Shown: piece after piece, positions 14,001 to 25,634 of the stretch
Position numbering within the stretch: the first letter of the stretch is position 1
Layout of the letters: each line of letters opens with the position of its first letter
NCBI GenBank assembly: GCA_016165875.1
Contig: JABBOT010000027.1
Location: 1,364,001-1,428,000, forward strand
Source of the DNA: Acanthopleura granulata
Taxonomy: Eukaryota > Mollusca > Polyplacophora > Chitonida > Chitonidae
DNA: 64,000 bases
Direction of reading: 5' to 3'
Notes under the pieces: generated by a model
The model's input: only the letters and a program-made list of their open reading frames with translations
Database searches by the model: none
What the model was told of the DNA's origin: nothing
Program-made: the position numbers and the translations under genes

Positions 14001-17000
14001 AAATGAAGGTTTGTACCAAGAGTAAAATTTTAGGATCCTTACTTTCCTCTAAAAATAATGTTTTTGGTGACAAAACTTTGGGTCATTTACAGTAATTCAA
14101 AGAATTCCCCAGCTAAGTGCACAAAACCAATGCATGGATCAGGCTAGGTTCCAAACTTTTTCTAAGTTTCACGAAGTGAATTGCACACAAAATTTTACAA
14201 AAATTAGACAATATTTGGAGCACTTATGTCACAGAAACCAGACTAGGTAGAGTCTGGTTTTAAGCTTCACACAGTGAGTTTGATTTTTGTGTTTTGCCAG
14301 CGTTTGCCGCAATGATCACTGTGCTTTTGGCATATTTCCATTCATATCTGTATCCATCCAGTACGTATGTGGAAATATCTGCCAGCAACCTGCATATGGT
14401 CAAGGGTTTTCCCCGGGTTTCGTCCCACCATAATGCTAGCCGCCTTCATATTAATGAAATATTCTTGAGCACGGCATAGAACACCCATCAAACAAATAAA
14501 TAAATATCAATCCAGTAACTTATGCCAGAGCACTTTAAGATACCTAGACAAGAGTCAAGTAGGTCAGAGACAGAGTGTGTTTGACTGTTCTCTCAGCTAG
14601 AACATCCACTCTTGTGAGCTGTGGACTACAGACTAACCTGTGCATCTGAGGCGTACCAGGTGTAGGGCAGTCGTCCAGCTGGGTTACTGTCCACTCCCGT
14701 GTTGGTCAGGATGTTGTACAGAGCTGTACCTGCTGTCTGGGCAGGGAAAAAACTCTGCAAGATGGCCGAGACTTTGGGCGATGCGTCTGCCATGGAGATG
14801 TCCACAGGATCTGCGCTATATATCACCACAATGATGCGGCCATCAGAGGGAACTGGGGAAACAGACTTGGCATTATTTATTAAAGATTGTCATAAATTAT
14901 AAATAATACTTCATTGAGTAGTAGTTTAGTCTACAAGTAGAAATATTGTTGTCTTACACTGGAATATGCTTTAAAACGATTTTGACAGAAACTGTCATGA
15001 TAATTCAATAAAAATAAAACCAAACACAAATCATGATATGGTGCAAATTACAGTATTAAATTTTATAGTTCATGCTCTGAATATGCATCCAAACAAACTC
15101 TTTCACATCAATTACTTATGAAAGATGTCAACTTATTTTGTGTTATGATGTTGAATCATAAATGATAATATCAAGTTGAACACTTTTAAGGTAGAATTAT
15201 GTTGTGGACTTGGGAATCTTCAAGACTGGATGACACATTTATATTCATTATACCTCACAGGGTAATACTTGGTTTTCATTGGTCGCATGATACTCTGCAA
15301 AACATGCTGTACAATGGTCATGAGGCAATGTACAACGGTCACGTGCCAGTTGGAAATAATCTTGTGCACTTATTCTAAAAGTTTATCTCCCTTTGTCTGC
15401 TCTCTTAGATTCACTTGTTGATAAAGTAAACAGTCAGACAATGGTTTTCTCAGCTGGCAATGATGTAGAAGTCCAGCAATTTAAGGCTTCGGGCAGAGCA
15501 GGTCATATCTTTTTCATTTTCTTCCATTTTCTTTAGGTATAATAAAACTTCCTACTCCTTGAACATCACTTCTCTCCAGCTCACAATTTCTCATAGGCAA
15601 TCCCAAGGTATGCACTATCTTTATAATATGTAGTGTGTCTGGTCATATTCGCTAAATCATCACATTCTTACATCTTGACTACAGCACATGATCCAAAGTC
15701 AGGATTCTTACACCTTGACTACAGTACATGATCCAAAGTCAGGATTCTAATACCATCTGCAACATTCATACTACAGAAAGAATAGAGATGTCAACTGCCT
15801 ATAAAGTAGCGTATATGCACTGAATTTTTTCACATGATCGAACACTGTTGTCTGCGAGTAATGTCAGAGCATTCAGCTGGACTGTTCCAACCTCACACAT
15901 TGAAAGGCGAGATACGTGAGTGCAGCACATGTAGTCTGCCTGAATGAAAACAAAGATCATGTCATCAACTGCCTTGCAATCCATATGTAGGTCAACATGT
16001 TAAATTTGTGGGTAAGAATCAGGAGTGTGGCATTCGCCAGGAAACAGGATAAAAGAAGCAGTGACGGGGTTACCAATTTATTTCTAAAAGAATGCCTTAA
16101 AATTAAAGAAATGTAGGCAATTCTATCCCGCGGATAATTGCTGGGCAGTTTGCAAATATATATATTATTAAAATAGAGATGACCTTTAAAATATCGAGTG
16201 TGTAACGCAACATTCTGGCTGGTCATGCTGTTTATTTCCACAAATGAAAGGATTTGAACTTGTTTACTTGGTAGATTTACTTTTACCATTCATGTACTTT
16301 ATATAACAATGAAATATCAGGAATTTGGGAAGTTATAAAAGTGCTACTTGCTATAATTTATAAATATCACTTTCGTACATTCATTTTTAGTACTTTACAC
16401 CCAGACACCATGATGTCGAAAAAAGATACTTTTTGTGTCATGATGTTCCATTCTGAGCTCTGCGGGATGACGTCACAATATACATGTAAAGTAAACTTTA
16501 ACATCCCTACGTCACGCACATGCACTATTCTCATTAGTTTTCAAACATGCACCCTGTGGTTGTTTAACTTGGACCCTCCCTTGGAACGATTGAGACAAGA
16601 GAAGTGTATTCAAAATACAGGGATGAATAGATATCAATTTGAATAAGGAATAAAAATTGAAAATTAATGTAAAATGTATATGATCGGGTGATGTGTTAGA
16701 ATAGAAATAATGGCTTCCCTTCACTGCATATATGCTGTGAATGAAGCCATTATTTCTTTATTATAAAATATTACATTAGGTGCTGAATATCACATTTTTT
16801 TGCAGGGCATCATTTTACCTTCCAAACAAATCTTATAACACCTTTCTGCGATCAACAAAACTCTCAGAATGTCAGAAATTTTAAATCATTTAAATATTTA
16901 TCATGTAATGTATTTACCACTATTAATGACATCCAGGAGAAGCCGTTCTTGTTGCCCTGGCAATTTTAAGGAGGGGCGATCATGGTTTTCAGTCTCTATA

Positions 17001-20000
17001 GCCTGACCTGCATGAAGTATGAAAAGTTATTCATTAATTCTTGCATTAATTACTTATTTATTTATTTGATTGGTGTTTTATGCCGTGCTCAAGAGTATTT
17101 CACGTTTATGACAGCAGAAAGCATTATGGTGGGAGGAAACCAGGCAGACCCCTGGGGGAGACCCACGACCATCCGCTGGCAGGCCTTCCCACATATGGCC
17201 AGCGAGTGGCATCCATTATTACAATGTCATGCTTTGTGAATCTCCAATATGTAAATTATCAGCTATAATTATACACTTCACTTCTCTGATCTCAACGGTG
17301 TTTTACCCCACATCTTTTAAGAAGTGGTTCAGTACATCAGTGGGGAATATCCAATGTTCACTAATTTAACAGAAGAAATTTATGTAGCCCATATTTGGCA
17401 TGGTGAAACTAAAATGACATAAAAAAAACATCAATGAACATGCATGTTAATTCCTAGGCAAAAAAGAGCGAGTCGTCTAAGAAAGCACACCATATGACAA
17501 TGCATAAGCTATCTACTTCAACAATTAACTTTCATCTTACATGGTAATATGGCCATTTGGTCATTTGGAACAGAACACAGGGAAAGGAAAAATAGACAAA
17601 CAAAAAGGCAAACAAACAGATTTTGTAAAATACAGTACAGAGAGATCCGAGCCAAACATCCTACACCCATCTTGATCCAGGATCTCCCTCCCAGGAGGCA
17701 GACTCTCTAACCACTGGGCCACCAAGATGGTCAATGAAATATATTAATACAAGAATGTTTAGTTTTTCCATGCATAACCCTGTAGGCTATACAGCTCATG
17801 GTGAACACATAGACAGAAAGATCAACAGAAGGGAGAATGGTGAGATAGAGGATACACTGTAGCACTTACTTTAAATATATGAGCATTACTATTTTATTAT
17901 ACAAGTATCATACATTTTCTCATCCCGAAGTCTGACCTTTTTCCAATAATTTTAACTTACCTGTTCCTACACACATAACTGTAATTGACGCATTTTCAAC
18001 AGCAGCTGTAACAGCAGTGGAGCTGTAATTCACACAAGCTGTATTGTTACAGCCAGCAGCATAGATGAGCTTGTTGGCGAGGGGAGCTAACCCAGCTCTG
18101 GGTGTCACTGTGTACAAGGGGTTAGGATCAGCAGAGTAGTCTCCATACAACTGTAACATGTTGTCTGCCATCGGCCCAACAACCTGTTGCAGGAAATCAC
18201 AACGTATGTACTGGCGGGTTTAGGAAATTTCAGGGCCTAAGGTAGATCAATTATCTAAACATCTTAATGTAACATTCTGGATTTATTATTTATTTATTTT
18301 TTTATTTATTTATTTCTTTCATTCTCGGATACACTGAAAATATGTGAAGAGTAAAAAGTCATATACGGTTTGAAAAATTACCACACAATCACAACCTATT
18401 AAACTAATATCAACCTACAATGTGAAGGCTATTTTTTATTCACTGACTTGTTTGGTTCTTGTTTAATAATCATTCTCACGAATTTTTATTCAGCAAAAAC
18501 AATAACCATAATTTTTATGAGTGATGAATACCGCTGTGCCCAGGGTAAACCACCGTTCTTTGGCATGAGCTCACAATAAACCCAAAATTTACTCACACCT
18601 TTCACATGTGATGACCACTCGTGTGAGATCCTGTTTATAATAAAAGTTCATTAAAACCCTACCTCAACTTACTGAGAGAGCTTGTACACATATTGTCTAT
18701 ACTCTTGTTGATCCATCAAAAAGCTTAGCACAAAGCAAAAGCATCAAAAAACATCCAAAAAGTCGCATGTTTGACGTTCCATTATTTCGACAAAATTTCA
18801 CATATTCCTGAAGATGACAAATAAAATTTCCTCAAAATATGGAAACATCAAACATGTCTCTGATCAGTTTTTTCAGAGTATCTATGCTTTTGTATTATCT
18901 ATACTCACTGCCACAGTATTTCTGGGCATCTGTGGGGATGCATCCAAGGGGAGTAACCCATCATTCTTCAGCAACACCATGGACTGCATGGCTGTCTTCA
19001 GGGAGAGGAGTCTATGCACAGGACTCTGAATGACCGACAGGTTCAGTTTGGTGTACGGGTTCATTATGGGAGGATCGAACTCTCCCAGTCTCATTCGCGT
19101 GTAAAACAACGGCTTGATTCTCTCCACTAACTCCTTCATCGTGACTTTCTTCTCCTCAACAGCCTTCCCCAGACTCTCGTAGACCATGAGGCCGGAATAC
19201 CCAGGAATCTCCAGGTTAAGTCCGGCCTTCAAACACGCAGCCGCTGTGTCAACGGTGTTGTTGATGTACTTATGGAAGGTAATGATGAATTCAACGGCGC
19301 CCTCGTCTGATATGGCATAACCTCCGAATCCCCACTCCTTCCGTAATATGTCCATCAACAACTTCTTATTTGCACAGGCAGGTATTCCATTAACACTGGA
19401 AAATTAATTGCGCAGTATTTGCATAAATTCAAAGAATCGGAAGTGCTAAAAAGTTGAATGGAAATTCTTAGACTTGACAAATGCTTTATAAGAACGCAAT
19501 ATGTGTGTTCATTTTATGTGAATTTGCTTAGGGAATAAATTGAAAGCCTTTCAATGACAGCACATTATTTTCAAGTTAATTATTCTTAAAATGTCATATT
19601 GCAGTAGGCTACACTCTACAGATGTCACAAAAGGCTCTTCCTGTCACATTGCAGTAAGCTACACTCTACAGATGACACAAAAGGCTCTTCCTGTCACATT
19701 GCAGTAACCTACACTCTACAGATGACACAAAAGGCTCTTCCTGTCACATTGCAGTAAGCTACACTCTACAGATGACACAAAAGGCTCTTCCTGTCACATT
19801 CCAGTAAGCTACACTCTACAGATGACACAAAAGGCTCTTCCTGTCACATTCCAGTAAGCTACACTCTACAGATGACATAAAAGGCTTTTCCTTTCATATG
19901 TACACTGTAAATAAATATTTCTGATTATATTTATGCATTGACTTCACTGATGTTTTATTCGACGCTTAATAAACAGTCCCCTGGAGTACCTTAGTTTTTG

Positions 20001-23000
20001 TGATTTCAGTCATTCTAAAAAAATGCCAAAAAATAAAGAAGACCATATTTGGAATCAGCACAAACTGTCCTTTAAGATGACAAGTACTTTGTTTCAATGT
20101 GGTCTGTTCTTTTAACTTATGCAAAGTGGTCAAGTATATCGAATGAGGAAACTGGGTGTAACTGATAAGGAATCTCATCTAACAGTCTAATATCAGACAA
20201 GCTCCCTGAGGCGAAGTTGCATTGAAGCCAACACCCTAGCTGCTGGATTCAAACCCAGGATGTGACACTGTTTACAAACTTATCAAGTCCAGCAAAGGAC
20301 CATAATTAGAGCACTTGATACAGTGGGGTCCATTTGCTATCTGAAAGACTGTTCTTTGAGACATACCTCTACCATAATATCAACAGACCTGTTGTAGCTG
20401 CACAACACACCATGTGCTCCAGCATCAATGCACTTCTTAAACTGGGGCAGATAAGTCATCCTCCAGTCTCTTTCTGACACCTACGAAAACAAGCTACGAC
20501 ATACGAGTAAGGAAATATTTTGTGTTGAACAATTAAAACAAATTTAGTTTCATGGTAGACTGATGTCTGTACAAAGACCATTTTTCTTTAAAGTTACCTT
20601 AAAGAGATTATCGGAGGTATAGCAGAGAATTTCTATATCTGGACTTTTATATGTCTTGAATTGATAAAGTAGCTTAGCATTCTGTAGGCTTAAATTTAAG
20701 TAAAAGAAGACAAATTGGTTTGGAAACTCGCATTTTTCTGATATGCACAAACTCTGAACTGTCACTCAAAAACATGCACATGATATCAATATTGTTGCAA
20801 AACATCAATTGGATGACACAAACATTGGTAACATTTGCTCAGTCTGTCTATGATGTCAGAACATCACAAATGTTTTCACCAATAATGGACTGAAATGCAA
20901 GCTTCTATTTCGCACGAAGTTTGCCGAGTGGCCTTCTACATCCACATACGGTAATACTCATTACTTTTCCTACATATATTAACTTTCGTAGTTTGGGTAA
21001 AAAAAGAACGCTTAGGAAAATTAATTATTGCTAAAAACAAGAGATCACAGGACATTTTCTGAAAGTCCATAAGTCAGCTATTGGAGAAAAAATATAAAAG
21101 GTTCAACTTAAATTGATGAACTGAAAATTTGCGACAATTCTCCGGTATAGTCTCTTTAATGTAACAAAATAAAAATTGGGATTTTAAAGACAGAACATGT
21201 TTTTTTATTAACATTTGAGGTGAAATATTACCAAGATTTCCTTAACTCTAATGTAATATGACATTTGTTAATTCATTATCGCAAGGCTTGGTAAATTGAA
21301 ATTTGGCATAAATAAATAAATAAACGTATTTAGATATAACACACCACACTTCTTTGAGACTGATATACATGTAAATTACCTCAAACTCTGAACTTTATAT
21401 CTTTCACCTCTCACTCATGAGCTTCATATTTTTCACCTCTCTCTGATGAGAGTCATATCTTTTACCTCTCTCTCATGAGATTCATATCTTTTACCTCTCT
21501 CATGAGATTCATATCTTTACCTCTCTCTCATGAGATTCATATCTTTTACCTCTCACACACGAGATTCATACCTTTCACCTCTCACTCATGAGATTCATAT
21601 CAGATCACCTCTCACTCATGATATTCACATGTTTCACCTCTCTCATGAGGTAATTTACTATGGTGATAAATACCACTGTAACTGTTTGGTAATTACATGT
21701 TCCAAATAACCATGTTTTTTTTACTATGGTTTTTACTTGTGTAAAACAAACTGTCATGTTCACATACTTTGGCATCAAAGGTAAATCGAGAAACAGGGAT
21801 ATTCTCTGGCCCTCCGTGAACATCAAAGTGTTTGCAGACTGCATTGGTTCGCAAATAGCGGGGATCAGACCCTTGAAGTCCAGTCACAAAACTATGAGCC
21901 AAAATGCCGGTGAGGTAGGGGTCTTCTCCATAGGTCTCCTGCAAAATAGCATTTGTTTATTTCAGATTTATTATTTGATTGTTTCTGAACTCTCCACTTA
22001 TACAATGGTAAAGGGGCAGTTTTATGGATGTAGGAAACCATCGGCCTTTGGTAAGCTACTGGCAAACTCTCCCACGTATAACTTCCATGTACATGTAGAC
22101 ATGCACATGTTACTCAGTGCAAACGGGTGTAGGTGACTGTTTATTGTCAAAGAGGGCACACAAACGGTAACAGAGAGGTTATTTACAATATCACTGTCTG
22201 GGTCTGCAGACAGACACACCACTGGTGCATGCAGCATTACCCATCCACAACACCACGTACATATGCATGCAAACAACCTGAGGGGCCTCGGTGGCCAAGT
22301 TGGTTAACGCACTAATGCTGTGAAATGACCAGAAGCCGCCCATCAATGCAGTCAAGTGCAAATTAAGTGCAAGTAACCCAGGCCAGGTCTGTTAAAGATG
22401 TTTTTCATCATACACAGTAAGTATGGATTAATTGCCTACAAAAGCTCCAACTCACTAACATTTACTTTAAAACTGAAATTTCAGACATAAAAACATATTT
22501 TTCCTCTTCATGAAAACTTGGCTATTGAATCTGGCTTTAATACATGTAATAAGGTTTAATACATATCTGAAATATTTTATTTCTTTACTGCATAGTTAAT
22601 GCCACACTTACTAGGAATCGGATGAGAAAATAACTATAATAATAATCCATTAATTGTAAATTGCTTACTGATACTATATCTTAGCTTCACTCACAGTTTT
22701 ATTCTACATTTACCTGATTCCGCCCCCACAGTGGGTGCCTCATAATGTTAACCACTGGGCTAAGGCAGCTGATGCCCGTGTGATCACGGAAGATTCCTTG
22801 CTTCACAAAGTCTGTGTGTTTTGCTCTGACTTCCACTGCTGTAGCCTCAGCTACATCAAAGATCAATCTCGGACTGCATGTGACAAACATGAAGTAAAAC
22901 TCTCAATCTCATCTTAAACAACACAGATTAGAGCAACATCAAGGCCATATCTGACAGAATAAATTTACATGATAACGATTTTTCTGTGTACATAGATGTG

Positions 23001-24440
23001 CTTAAAATTTTCATGACACTTCCTCGGATTTAGATATTATTGGTTAGTTATATAAAAACACTTACATGTCACAGTGTTTAAATGTACTCTGACTTTTTTG
23101 GATGAGCATGTGTATATCTAAGCGTATACAAGGCACAGACTCACTAATGTATATACATAGACTGATGTTATATATATCTTGCTCAAGTATATTTCACTTT
23201 TAGCAGTAAAGGAAACTCAGTAGAGTATAATACAGTAAAAAAACAGGACCCATTAAGCTTACTCTTGGTGTTCAGTAATAATAATAATAATAATAATCTT
23301 TATTGCAGTACTGTATGATAAGAAATTCATTTTATCACTTCAAGAAGTTGAGAAAAATTTAAGAGCTTCATGATCCATAAACCGGTACTGTAAAACAAAC
23401 AAAACTGCTTTGTTTTGTCGTCAATTGATCATATGCAATCCAACTGCTCGTTAACTTGTTATGTTATCTAGGGCTGATCTTTATGCTTCGCTTAAGCCCA
23501 TACCCACTAAAAAGGATCCTGTGCTTAAAATGCTTTTATAAAATTTTACTCTATAAACAATCTTATTTTTCACCTCCTGCACAATTTTTTTTAAATGCAC
23601 AATATTTCATGAAAAAGCCTGAAATAAAAGAATGTAAAACAAATATGTATATATCTGTTAAAATAACGACAACAATCTAATAAACGAAAGTCATTACAGA
23701 TGCACAGGACAGGTATATATATATATATTCATCACTGCTACCAGTATATACATTTTTTTATTTATTTCTTTCATTGGTGTTTTACGCCGTACTCAAGAAT
23801 ATTTCGCTTTTAAGACGACGACAAGCATTATGGTGGGAGGAAACCGGGCAGAGAGTAGTGGACATCCACGACCATTGGCAGGTTGCTGGCGGACCTTACC
23901 ATATACGGCCGGAGAGGAAGGCAGCATGAGCTGGACAAACTCACAGCGACCGCATCAGTGGGAGGCTTCGGGTCATTGCGCTGCGTTAGCGCGCTGACCG
24001 ACTGAGCCACGGAGGCCCACCACCAGTATATATACGCATATTTTCTTGCCTCGCTATCCGTCACCTAAATTTTACTTTTGACAAATGTCACTTAGGTTTA
24101 TTAACTTAAATGTAGCCGCCAGTCCTATAGCTTGAGGGAAAGAGGTAGCATTTCCCGATTCGACTGCCCCTCGCAGACATTCTGTGTTCCACTGGTATGG
24201 TCCGATGGACAGACGAGGTATGGCTGGCGCTGGGTTGCTCGTGCCTTGCTGACCACCACCCCCTTTTGACAGCTGGACAATTATTTCCCTCAGCGTCAGT
24301 CTGTTGACAACATCGTCTACTCTTTCCTCCCACGATAGCGATGTGTTTTGGAAAGGAAAAAATGCCACCGCACAATTTAAATACAGGTACGTTAGAAGGC
24401 ACAAAACAATGACAGCGTGATTGAGACAGAAGGCTACCAT
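11078..24440 (-). CDS. Secreted glycoside hydrolase family 3, beta-xylosidase-like
   Basis: Predicted to cleave terminal beta-linked sugars (xylose/arabinose/glucose type; substrate inferred from family only) outside the cell or in the gut/lysosome. Exons, 5' to 3' on the - strand: 24440-24106, 22873-22714, 21938-21768, 20480-20389, 19395-18909, 18183-17961, 17007-16918, 14852-14638, 13854-13654, 13168-12994, 11172-11078 (stop 11078-11080). All phases close, giving 747 aa, normal for the family. Residues 1-26 form a signal peptide. The N-terminal barrel has GRNQETYGEDP (162-172), KHF (201-203) and VLCSYN then NGIPACA. The nucleophile is Asp283 in ISDEGA. The C-terminal lobe has VGTG...ETENHDR (487-500, acid/base Glu494 or 496) and LPGQQ, then NPAGRLPYTWY and YPFGYGLSYSEY. 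A fibronectin III-like domain ends the protein. The start at 24440 was chosen over an in-frame Met at 24497 because it heads the signal peptide and has a good Kozak context (ATCAACATGG). Confidence 0.92.
11459..11702 (+). repeat. SINE family A, near full length
   Basis: tRNA-derived head with a box A match (TGGCTCAGTCGG) at about 11468, a box B-like TTCAAGTCC, the central body, GTATAAGTGAAATATTC and a terminal CCAATCAAATAAA. It lies in the 12993-11173 intron of the GH3 gene, opposite to that gene's strand. Confidence 0.88.
11868..11990. repeat. MITE-like palindromic element, GGGGCCAG-ended
   Basis: The left end GGGGCCAGTTTCATGAAGC and the right end GGATCATGAAAC are imperfect inverted copies. 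Inner TTAGCTAAG/CTTAGCTTAAG blocks are also inverted. It has no coding capacity. Related ends occur at 56228-56380 and 60666-60795. Confidence 0.5.
12702..12967 (-). repeat. SINE family A, full length
   Basis: About 266 bp from the AT tail to the reverse-complemented head (ending in GGCCATGGAGGTCCC on the + strand). The head ends only 26 bp from the 5' splice site of GH3 exon 10 (12994), just inside the intron. Confidence 0.88.
13190..13582 (-). repeat. SINE family C, long diverged copy
   Basis: Begins with a family A-like tail (GGTGTTTAATACCACACTC), then a different body with CCTTTGGCAAGTTGCTGAC, and ends with a tRNA-like head (GCATCTTAGTAGACCACTC on the + strand). The same order is seen at 31442-31845 and 37835-38055. 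Confidence 0.6.
13933..14097 (+). repeat. Interspersed repeat family B, good copy
   Basis: Landmarks in order: GAGTTCTGTTCATC, GAAAGGTGTTTTGATGTTT, AGTAGGATGATAT, TTCCTCTAAAAATAATG, TTTGGGTCATTTACAG. No reading frame and no obvious terminal repeats. It lies in a GH3 intron. Confidence 0.6.
14361..14508 (+). repeat. SINE family A, 3' half
   Basis: Body with GCCAGCAACCTGC, TCCCACCATAATGC, AATGAAATATTCTTGAG and the AAATAAATAAAT tail. The head is missing. Confidence 0.75.
15665..15748. repeat. Direct repeat, about 40 bp x 2
   Basis: Two adjacent near-identical units carrying CTTGACTACAG and CATGATCCAAAGTCAGGATT, in a GH3 intron. Confidence 0.75.
16795..16872 (-). repeat. Interspersed repeat family B, partial copy
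   Basis: The reverse complement carries TTCTGAGAGTTTTGTTGATC, then AGAAAGGTGTTATAAG and TTTGTTTGGAAGGTAAAATG, matching the 13933 copy. It lies next to GH3 exon 7. Confidence 0.55.
17050..17213 (-). repeat. SINE family A, head-truncated
   Basis: The AT tail (TTTATTTATTTGATTGG) is followed by the inverted conserved block and body (GCATTATGGTGGGAGGAAAC), ending before the head. Located 40 bp upstream of the acceptor of GH3 exon 7. Confidence 0.8.
17565..17737 (-). repeat. SINE family D, tRNA-like head
   Basis: Read on the - strand it starts TGGTGGCCCAGTGGTTAGAG (box A-like), followed by a box B-like GATCCTGGATCAAG about 40 bp later. The 3' part is A-rich. Seen once only, so the family status is inferred from the promoter boxes. 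Confidence 0.45.
19592..19890. repeat. Tandem array, 50-bp unit, about 6 copies
   Basis: The unit contains CAGTAAGCTACACTCTACAG and ACACAAAAGGCTCTTCC. AAGGCTCTTC recurs at 19631, 19681, 19731, 19781 and 19831. The outer copies are more diverged. It lies in the GH3 intron 19396-20388. Confidence 0.95.
21405..21652. repeat. Tandem array, about 30-bp unit, about 9 copies
   Basis: The unit is close to CACCTCTCACTCATGAGATT plus CATATCTTT, with variable length (28-31 bp). It lies in the GH3 intron 20481-21767, some 115 bp from exon 3. Confidence 0.9.
21993..22085 (-). repeat. SINE family C fragment
   Basis: Contains GTAGGAAACCATC, CCTTTGGTAAGCTACTGGC and AAACTCTCCCACGTA in the same order as the 13190-13582 copy. 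Confidence 0.45.
22278..22362 (+). repeat. SINE family A, isolated tRNA-like head
   Basis: GGCCTCGGTGGCCAAGTTGG followed by TTAACGCACTAATGC and the CCAGAAGCCGCCCATCAATG segment; the body and tail are absent. Confidence 0.65.
23276..23298. repeat. (ATA)n microsatellite
   Basis: A run of about seven ATA/AAT trinucleotides in the first GH3 intron. Confidence 0.9.
23755..24019 (-). repeat. SINE family A, full length, best-preserved copy
   Basis: 265 bp. The reverse complement begins GGGCCTCCGTGGCTCAGTCG, with box A TGGCTCAGTCGG, and ends in the (AAAT)n tail. It lies in GH3 intron 1, some 85 bp from exon 1. Confidence 0.92.
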
Positions 24441-25267
24441 GTTGATATCATGTGACAAGGGAAAAATTCCAGAATAGGTCACGTGGACTAAGCGCAAAGT
24501 GAGACCGTCTGCGCTTAATTAAAAATAATTAACAAAAATTCACGGCTGGCTGATACAGAAAATATTTCACAGTCATGGTCGAATACCATAAATCTTGTTT
24601 TTGTGAAAAGTGGACATCAAAACGTCTCTCGGGTATAGTGGCTTATTAGTGCCATGCATTTTAATTTGAATTTTTTGGGAGCTTTCTGTGTGCACTTGCT
24701 AGTTAGGCTGCTTGGTGAAGTGTTTATCAGAAAAGTTAGATGATCGGTTTACACAGAAAATTACTTTTTAGTGAACGAAATTCTTTTTCACCTTCGTAGT
24801 AATTTTTTTCACACAGGAAATCAATTTTTACGAGGAAGTTATATTTATGTATATACATGTATATTTTTTTAATATCATACATGTTTTAGGAAATAAATAA
24901 TAAATAAAATTGACAGCATATATGACTGGAGTCTAACAAATGTTGGCGCCTGCTGGTCTAAATTCTGACTGCTGGATTGAGTGCAGCGCTATTTCACAAC
25001 ACTTCAGTTCTACACCTGGTGCGAGATTTGGCTTTAGCGGTATGGTGTGACACTCCTGATTATGAGGCACACTGAGTATGCAGGATCAATCCTGGTCTTA
25101 ACACGATTTCCAGACTTACGTAATCTTTGCTCTCGGTATTCACGAGGTTAGGGTAACAGTAAGTGGTTGACGTCACTCCACTGGCCATGTGTACCGGTAC
25201 GGGCTACCGTGAGATGAACACCAAATATGTACACCAGTTTGTCGTCGGAAAATCAATCAGCACCTTG

Positions 25268-25381
25268 CTTTAGGGCTGTGGTTTCCCCCTGGCTCTACTG
25301 TGCTCTCCAAACATAAAACTACTTACTATAGTATATTATGAAAAATTTTTGAGTACGGTGTTAAACAACAAATAAATAATA
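25268..25381 (+). repeat. SINE family A, degenerate 3' half
   Basis: TGGTTTCCCCCTGGCTCTAC, then TTTTTGAGTACGGTGTTAAA and the AAATAAAT tail. Confidence 0.55.
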
Positions 25382-25411
25382 CATACACTGAGCATCTAAA
25401 ATTAATTCTCA

Positions 25412-25634
25412 GGCAGCAGTAGCTCACACTGGTGGAAGTGCCATTTACTCCAGGCTCGCCCAGCTCACACTGGATTCCTCTTCAGCTGTAAGTGAGAAGG
25501 TCTGCCAGCAACGTGCTGATGGTCCCCGGGCGCGGTCCTGTTTCCTCCCACCATATAATGCTGGCTGCCGTCGTATCCGTGAAACATTCTTAAGTATGGC
25601 GTAAAACACCAATCAGATAAAGAAATAAATCAAT
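25412..25634 (+). repeat. SINE family A, nearly complete body and tail
   Basis: Body with GGTCTGCCAGCAACGTGC, TTTCCTCCCACCATA, GCTGCCGTCGTATCC and AAAACACCAATCAGATAAA. The head is eroded. Confidence 0.75.

Noticed and set aside
15957..16289. 110-codon - strand frame
   Set aside because: Sits within a GH3 intron, no homology recognised, and phase-consistent exons skip it.
16995..17007. Acceptor at 16995 for GH3 exon 7
   Set aside because: It keeps the frame but gives VGT-ETENHDR, four residues short of the family spacing; the upstream acceptor at 17008 restores GQAI and the usual spacing.
23990..24019. Possible tRNA genes at GGCTCAGTCGG sites
   Set aside because: These are SINE heads: only the box A/B region is tRNA-like, with no cloverleaf or acceptor stem, and the SINE body follows.
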